Positions 59,171 through 64,000 of a stretch of 64,000 nucleotides of DNA are shown piece by piece (the first letter of the stretch is position 1; each line of letters starts with the position of its first letter). The notes below the pieces were generated by a model. The model worked only from the letters and a program-made list of their open reading frames with translations. It made no database searches and had not been told where the DNA came from. The translations under genes and the position numbers were made by a program. This stretch comes from Halichoerus grypus (taxonomy: Eukaryota > Chordata > Mammalia > Carnivora > Phocidae), in NCBI RefSeq assembly GCF_964656455.1, contig NC_135714.1, positions 125,048,131 through 125,112,130 on the forward strand, written 5' to 3'.

Positions 59171-61504
59171 TGTGGTACAGAGGTTTGGTGAAAGCACTGT
59201 GCGATGACTGGAGGCAGGATTCCCCAGGGCTTATACCAGGCTTATCTTGCATATTCTCCCATGCCCCTGGCCACCTGGACCAGTACAGTAAGTATGCGCA
59301 GGCACCCATTATCTTAGGGGTATGACTCTCTACCCTATGGATATGAAGGGTAAGTATCCAAGAAATTACAGGTAAATACTTCAGTGCTGATGACTTCTAT
59401 CCCACAGAAGTGTGCAGCATTTCCTGGAAGGAGCAGGGGCAAAATTGAGCTCAGTGTGGGCTTTTGGTTTGGGCCTCAGACGTGACTCCATAGAAGCTTC
59501 CTCCTGGAGCCAGACGTGGTCTACTGGAATGAACACTAACTTCAGAGGAAGAAGACTTAGAGTCAAGTCCTAGTTCTTTCACACATTTGGTCCAGGAAAG
59601 CTCCTGGAGAAGATTTCCTCAGAAATGAAAAAGAAAACCTGCTTCTGAGAGTTGTGAGGCCACGAGGAGGTAATATAGAGTGCTGTGTAAGCCACAGGAC
59701 AAGATTCTTTGGGAGTCTGTGAACCAGCCATTAGTGAACAGCTCCTCATAGGGGCCTCCCTCCTCAAAGTAAAGGCAACACATTTTAATTTGTGGCTTGA
59801 GAGAGTTCATATGTCACCTCCCACATTTAACCTAAAAGCAGGTACTATACAGGCAGTAGGAAGCATTTAGTTCATTACTGGCCCAGTAAGGAAACAATGA
59901 GTGACATGAAGCCCAAAGTGAAGACCTACAAAGTGCCAAAGACGAGCCCATCTAAATCAGACAGGACCTCTGCTCCTCAGGAGTGTGAGCTCGAGTGGGA
60001 GAGAGTAAACGTAAACAGGTGAATCACAAGGAGAACACAAGGCAAAATTCAGCAGATTGGGGAATCCTATAGTCCGATCTACGGGTAGTAGAAAGGACAT
60101 TGTTAAAATACAAGGGAAAAACTCATAAAAGTGGGAAAATAACATGAGATTACTAATTGTGTAGAAAATAAAGATGTTTTATATTGCTCTTATGGTAAGC
60201 TACCTTACGGGCTTTTTAATTAAAGTAGGCAGGGTGTAATTTACAAATGAATAAACATTAATCAATTTGAGTCATTAGACAAATAGTGGAATTTTTTTTT
60301 TATAAAGAATACTTCAAGTGAGAAAATACAGTGTGCAATCTGAGGGATCCACTGTACTTGACCGAATATCCCTTGGACAAGCATATGTTGGAAACAAATG
60401 CAGGATCTGCAACGTTAAATTCTATCATCACAAATCAAAGATAAGAGGAGAGAATAAAGACTCTCAGGTGCAAACTATTTTGATGAATTGGAAATTCATT
60501 ATGTATCTTTAAACTGTATTGAAAATGAACTTATCAACCTTTGTCAAAAGACAAAGGACAACACCAATTAAGCACAATACTAAGTAAATTTCAACCAACA
60601 CCAAACTGTGCATGATTACAAGGTTATCACAGTTGGAAAAATCAGTTCACACACCTAATAAAAATTGAGTGCTACCTGGCTACTCAAATTTCTCCAATAA
60701 TTTCAGTGAATAATGGAGATGAAGTTTTGAAAACTATTTTACTTGAAGTTTTAAAGGCAATGGGCTTTATCTTCCCACTAGAATAAAACTGATTTACCTG
60801 AAAAGGCATTTTCAAATAAAATCCAAGTTCTTAAAATGAGATAATTTCTACTGGTCACCTAAAAACAAAACTAGTAGAATACTTAGCATAAAAAATGAGA
60901 ATGTGCAAAAGAATAATGCTGGCAATACGTGACAAATTCTTTGAAGAATTGTTTGCTGTGAAATAAATTTTAAGGATCATTAATTTCTTTTGCTGCAATA
61001 CCCTTCAAGGGAGCATTGGATTTAAGTCAAGATTGTCACCTGTCAACAAAGTGAATGGCGCGGGGGTGTGGACAAAAAGGGACGGAGGGGGAGACAGAGA
61101 GAGAAGAGAGAGATTGAGGAAAAAGGATAGAAGAGTAGCCTTGTCCTCCCAGAAGATTAGAAGAATAAATTTTGTGCCTCAGCTTTGGCACCTTTAAGGG
61201 CAGATACATAAGAAGTCATTATTAGGTTCTATTAATTTCAAACACCCAATTGTTTTCTATCCTTACATGTTGAGGACTTCCAGTGATGAGGGTACATCCA
61301 CTCTTACAATCCCCTTACTGGAGACAACATTAACACAGAAAAAAAATTGCAGCAATAGTGGCCCTTATACTTGTTTTCACAGCTGAAACCTGCTTTAAAC
61401 CACCATGAAGACTATCACTCCTGGCCTAACTTTCCCAGATTAGATGGAATCATCTCTGCACCCCTCTGCCCAGCCAGCTATTATAAGAAAACACTGTCCT
61501 GGTC

Positions 61505-61840
61505 AATTTGTTTTAAAACCTTTATGTACTTTAGCATTATTGTAGATTCACATGCAATTGTAAGAAATAATACAGAGCACTCTCATTTATCCCTCACCCA
61601 GGTAACAGCCTGCCTGACCACAGTACAGTAGCACAACCAGGAAACTGATGTTGACACAATTCACCCACGTCATTCAGATTTCATGAGTTTTACACACGCT
61701 CGTGTGTGTATGCCTGTGGGTGTTAATTTAATGCGATTGTATCATATGCATCTATTCATGTAACCACCACCACCACAGTCAAGATACAGAAAAGTTCTAT
61801 CACTATGGTGATCCCTCATGTTACCCTTTCAGTTGTGGTT
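61505..61840. repeat. Ancient LINE-1-like relic
   Basis: Motifs 'gtagattcacatgcaattgtaagaaataatacagag', 'catttatccctcacccaggtaac', 'gtcattcagatttcatgagtttt' and 'accaccaccacagtcaagatacagaa' resemble old mammalian L1 sequence by recall. Orientation was not decided. Confidence 0.6.
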
Positions 61841-62064
61841 ATGTTTGCTGCTTGGAAGAGAAAGGTCTGCCTTAGAAAACATTCTGAAATACCTTGGTGT
61901 CTGCCCTGTTCCCTTTTGGTCCACCTCCCTCACCCTGTGTGTTTGTATTTCACCAGGGAAATTTCCTCAGCTGACTGACAGAAGGACAGTAGTTGATTAG
62001 AGTAGTTCATACTTAGGTATGAATGACTCAAAGATCACTAACTTGGCCAGAAGTTGTAGTTTTA

Positions 62065-62264
62065 TTTTTTTTTAAGATTTATTTATTTTTAGAGAGAGAG
62101 ACAGAGAGAAAGCAAGCAGGGGGAGGGGCAGAAGGAGAGAATCTCAAGCAGACTCCCTGCTGAGTGCAGAGCCCGAAGTGGGGCTCGATCTCAAACCCTG
62201 AGATCATGGCCTGAGCCGAAACCAAGAGTCAGATGCTTAACTGACTGAGCCACCCAGGTGACCT
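62065..62264 (-). mobile_element. Can-SINE (SINEC), inverted
   Basis: Flanks CAGAAGTTGTAGTTTTA (62049-62064 region) and CAGAAGTTATATTTTA (62265-62280) are an aged duplication. The head complement 'gagccacccaggtgacc' is at the right end. Confidence 0.94.
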
Positions 62265-62939
62265 CAGAAGTTATATTTTAAAACTGATGCTTGCTAGCCC
62301 CAAATCCCTTCTTCTGGGTGGAGTTTTATGCAGCCTAACAAAATGAAATGAAACAATTCATATAGTGTGTGCAGGATAATTTGAGGCAAGATTATAAAAC
62401 AACAACAACAAAAGGCCAGCCTTCTCTTAAAATTCAGCCTTATGATACGATCCTTTAAGCAGGTACTGATTTTTATAACCTCTTTTTTGGGGTCTACTTC
62501 TATATCTCAGGTTTTCTAGAAGCTTCACACACTTTTCCACAATCTTCTTATCAAAGTGGTATGGAAGAGAATGATAGAAGGAAGAGGGGAACGTCCAGCT
62601 GCAGATGTGAACATCAGGTGTTTGTAAGTCACTGATACCTAAAAGGGAACTCCCTCTCATTATTGCTTTCTTCATAATGCTCAACCTTCAGAACCTATGT
62701 ATTATGCAAAGTACTCTTCTAGTACATTCTATCAGATCATTAGATGTGATTGCAAGATAAAACTACATATATATATTTTATGTACACAGTGTATATTACA
62801 TATCTGTATATGTAATAAAGATATATCCCTGCTCTTAAAGGCCTTACTAAAGCAATAAGACTTATAGACATTGATATTATATAGTGCTGTAAGTCTGTAT
62901 AAAGGGCTAAAAATCTAGTCCAAAGACTGAGTGTCTTCT

Positions 62940-63240
62940 ACCAGCCAAGCTGTGTTCTGGATGCTAGACATACAGCAGCAAATAAGACAAAATCCCTGCC
63001 CCCATGCAGTCTACACTGCATCTAGGGGTGGGGAGAAAATTTGTAATTAAATGCATACATGAGTGAATTTCGGAGAGTGTAGGAACAACGAAGATCTGGG
63101 AAAGGCTTCCTATAGGAAGAGAAACTCAATCTAAACAAATGACAGGATTGGGTCAGTGGTGAGGAGGGCAGCTTGAACAAATGTGTGGGGAAGGGAAGGA
63201 GTGATACAATGAGAAAGAAGCTTTACCAGAGTACACAGAA
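62940..63240 (+). repeat. Ancient interspersed repeat, family uncertain
   Basis: 'gtgttctggatgctagacatacagcagcaaataagac', 'cctgcccccatgcagtctacactg' and 'gggaaaggcttcctataggaa' occur in the same order as the related copy at 19015. Confidence 0.5.
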
Positions 63241-63283
63241 GCAACAATGTCCAATAGAAAGTCTGCTTTAAGAGTCACCATAG

Positions 63284-63416
63284 TATTAAAGAGGGCACGT
63301 ATTGAATGGAGCACTGGGTGTTATATGCAAACAATGAATCATGGAACACTACATCAAAAACTAATGATGTAACGTATGGTGATTAACATAACATAATAAA
63401 ATAAAATTAAAAAAAA
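63284..63416 (+). mobile_element. LINE-1 3' end, 5'-truncated (133 bp), plus strand
   Basis: It carries 'gagcactgggtgttatatgc', 'gaatcatggaacactacatc' and 'aaaactaatgatgtaacg', followed by the A-rich end. The duplication AAGAGTCACCATAG (63270-63283) against AAGAGTCACCCATAG (63417-63430) confirms a separate insertion. Confidence 0.92.
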
Positions 63417-63471
63417 AGAGTCACCCATAGAATGTTTTGTCTAGTAACATGTACTAAGTAATCACAGTTTT

Positions 63472-63760
63472 GTTTTTTTAATTTTTTAAAGATTGTATTT
63501 ATTTTATTATGTTATGTTAGTTACCATACAGTACATCATTAGTTTTTTTTTTTTTTTAAAGATTTTATTTGTTTATTTGACAGAGAGAGACACAGCGAGA
63601 GAGGGAACACAAGCAGGGGGAGTGGGAGAGGGAGAAGCAGGCTGCCCGCCGAGCAGGGAGCCCGATGCGGGGCTCGATCCCAGGACCCTGGGATCATGAC
63701 CTGAGCCGAAGGCAGACGCTTAACCGACTGAGCCACCCAGGCGCCCCATCATTAGTTTTT
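63472..63760 (-). mobile_element. Minimal LINE-1 3' end (about 80 bp) hosting a nested SINE
   Basis: 'attatgttatgttagttaccatac' and 'gtacatcattag' are the last bases of the young L1, tail first. Flanks AATCACAGTTTT (63460-63471) and AATCACGGTTTT (63761-63772) are its duplication. The SINE at 63552-63746 sits inside it. Confidence 0.85.
63552..63746 (-). mobile_element. Can-SINE nested in a minimal L1 end
   Basis: The duplication CATCATTAGTTTTT (63534-63547 and 63747-63760) is L1 sequence, so the SINE is younger than that L1. The head complement 'gagccacccaggcgcccc' is near consensus, suggesting recent origin. Confidence 0.96.
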
Positions 63761-64000
63761 AATCACGGTTTTAATTGATGGTATGAAGTGATAAACTTTC
63801 AAGTTGCAATTTATCTATTTGATTACAAGGGAGGAATTTGACAATTGTTTTGAAGGTGAGGTGGGTTATTCACTTTCATTCTTTATTCCACATGTTCATA
63901 AATGTAGTCTTTTGCAGGATTTTTTTATTCATAGTTTTTGTCTTTCTGCTTTCTAGGCAGCTCAACATGTTTGGTTAAAATATGCCACATCCAAGATGGT

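Larger units (their letters stand above)
57623..64000 (-). other. TTC29: TTC29 upstream intron (5' part lies outside the window)
   Basis: No further exon was found upstream of 57622. Contents are a (GT)14 microsatellite, degraded ancient repeats near 59075, 61505 and 62940, SINEs at 62065 and 63552 and two very short L1 3' ends at 63284 and 63472. A GA-rich patch occurs near 61080-61130. The stretches 57723-58640, 58670-59070 and 59180-61500 show nothing I can assign. Confidence 0.6.

Noticed and set aside
1..64000. CRISPR array, phage or bacterial operon
   Set aside because: No regularly spaced direct repeats and no dense ORFs; splice sites, SINEs and L1s show a mammalian nuclear locus.

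Overview
This window is nuclear DNA from a carnivore, most likely an arctoid caniform (bear, seal, mustelid or relative). The evidence is fourteen tRNA-derived Can-SINEs with the head 'gcctgggtggctcag', and many LINE-1 copies with a carnivore-type 3' end. The SINE bodies look like the arctoid type rather than the forms I know from dog or cat; that is recalled, not searched. The DNA is AT-rich, intron-dominated and has no dense coding.

The one host gene I can support is on the minus strand. Three coding exons at 57531-57622, 39090-39213 and 21365-21593 have consensus splice sites, join in matching phases (0/2, 2/0, 0/1), and read through without a stop as the C-terminal TPR-rich part of TTC29, a ciliary/sperm-flagellar tetratricopeptide protein. 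Upstream exons lie beyond position 64000. The final coding exon is either below 21365 (a weak candidate is at 14359-14444) or outside the window.

Layout. 1-21364 is the 3' side of the gene: short L1 3' ends, SINEs, MIR/L2/MER5 relics and an unidentified processed retrocopy at 662-1404. 21594-39089 is an intron of about 17.5 kb, of which about 63% is two consecutive near-full-length L1s (25247-30743 and 30744-36246). It also holds a perfect 124-bp tandem duplication at 22184-22437. 39214-57530 is an intron of about 18.3 kb with an old near-full-length L1 (43905-50581) carrying three SINEs, an L1 3' fragment, an ancient plus-strand L1 and a Tigger/pogo-like DNA transposon fossil (41685-42389). 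57623-64000 is an upstream intron with SINEs, an ancient L1-like relic and two tiny L1 3' ends.

No prokaryotic operon, CRISPR array, rRNA or functional tRNA gene was seen. The notable non-gene signals are the Tigger fossil, the perfect tandem duplication, a 238-codon antisense ORF in an L1 5' UTR, the strong sense bias of L1s within TTC29, and an L1 pair whose junction lacks the expected 3' end.
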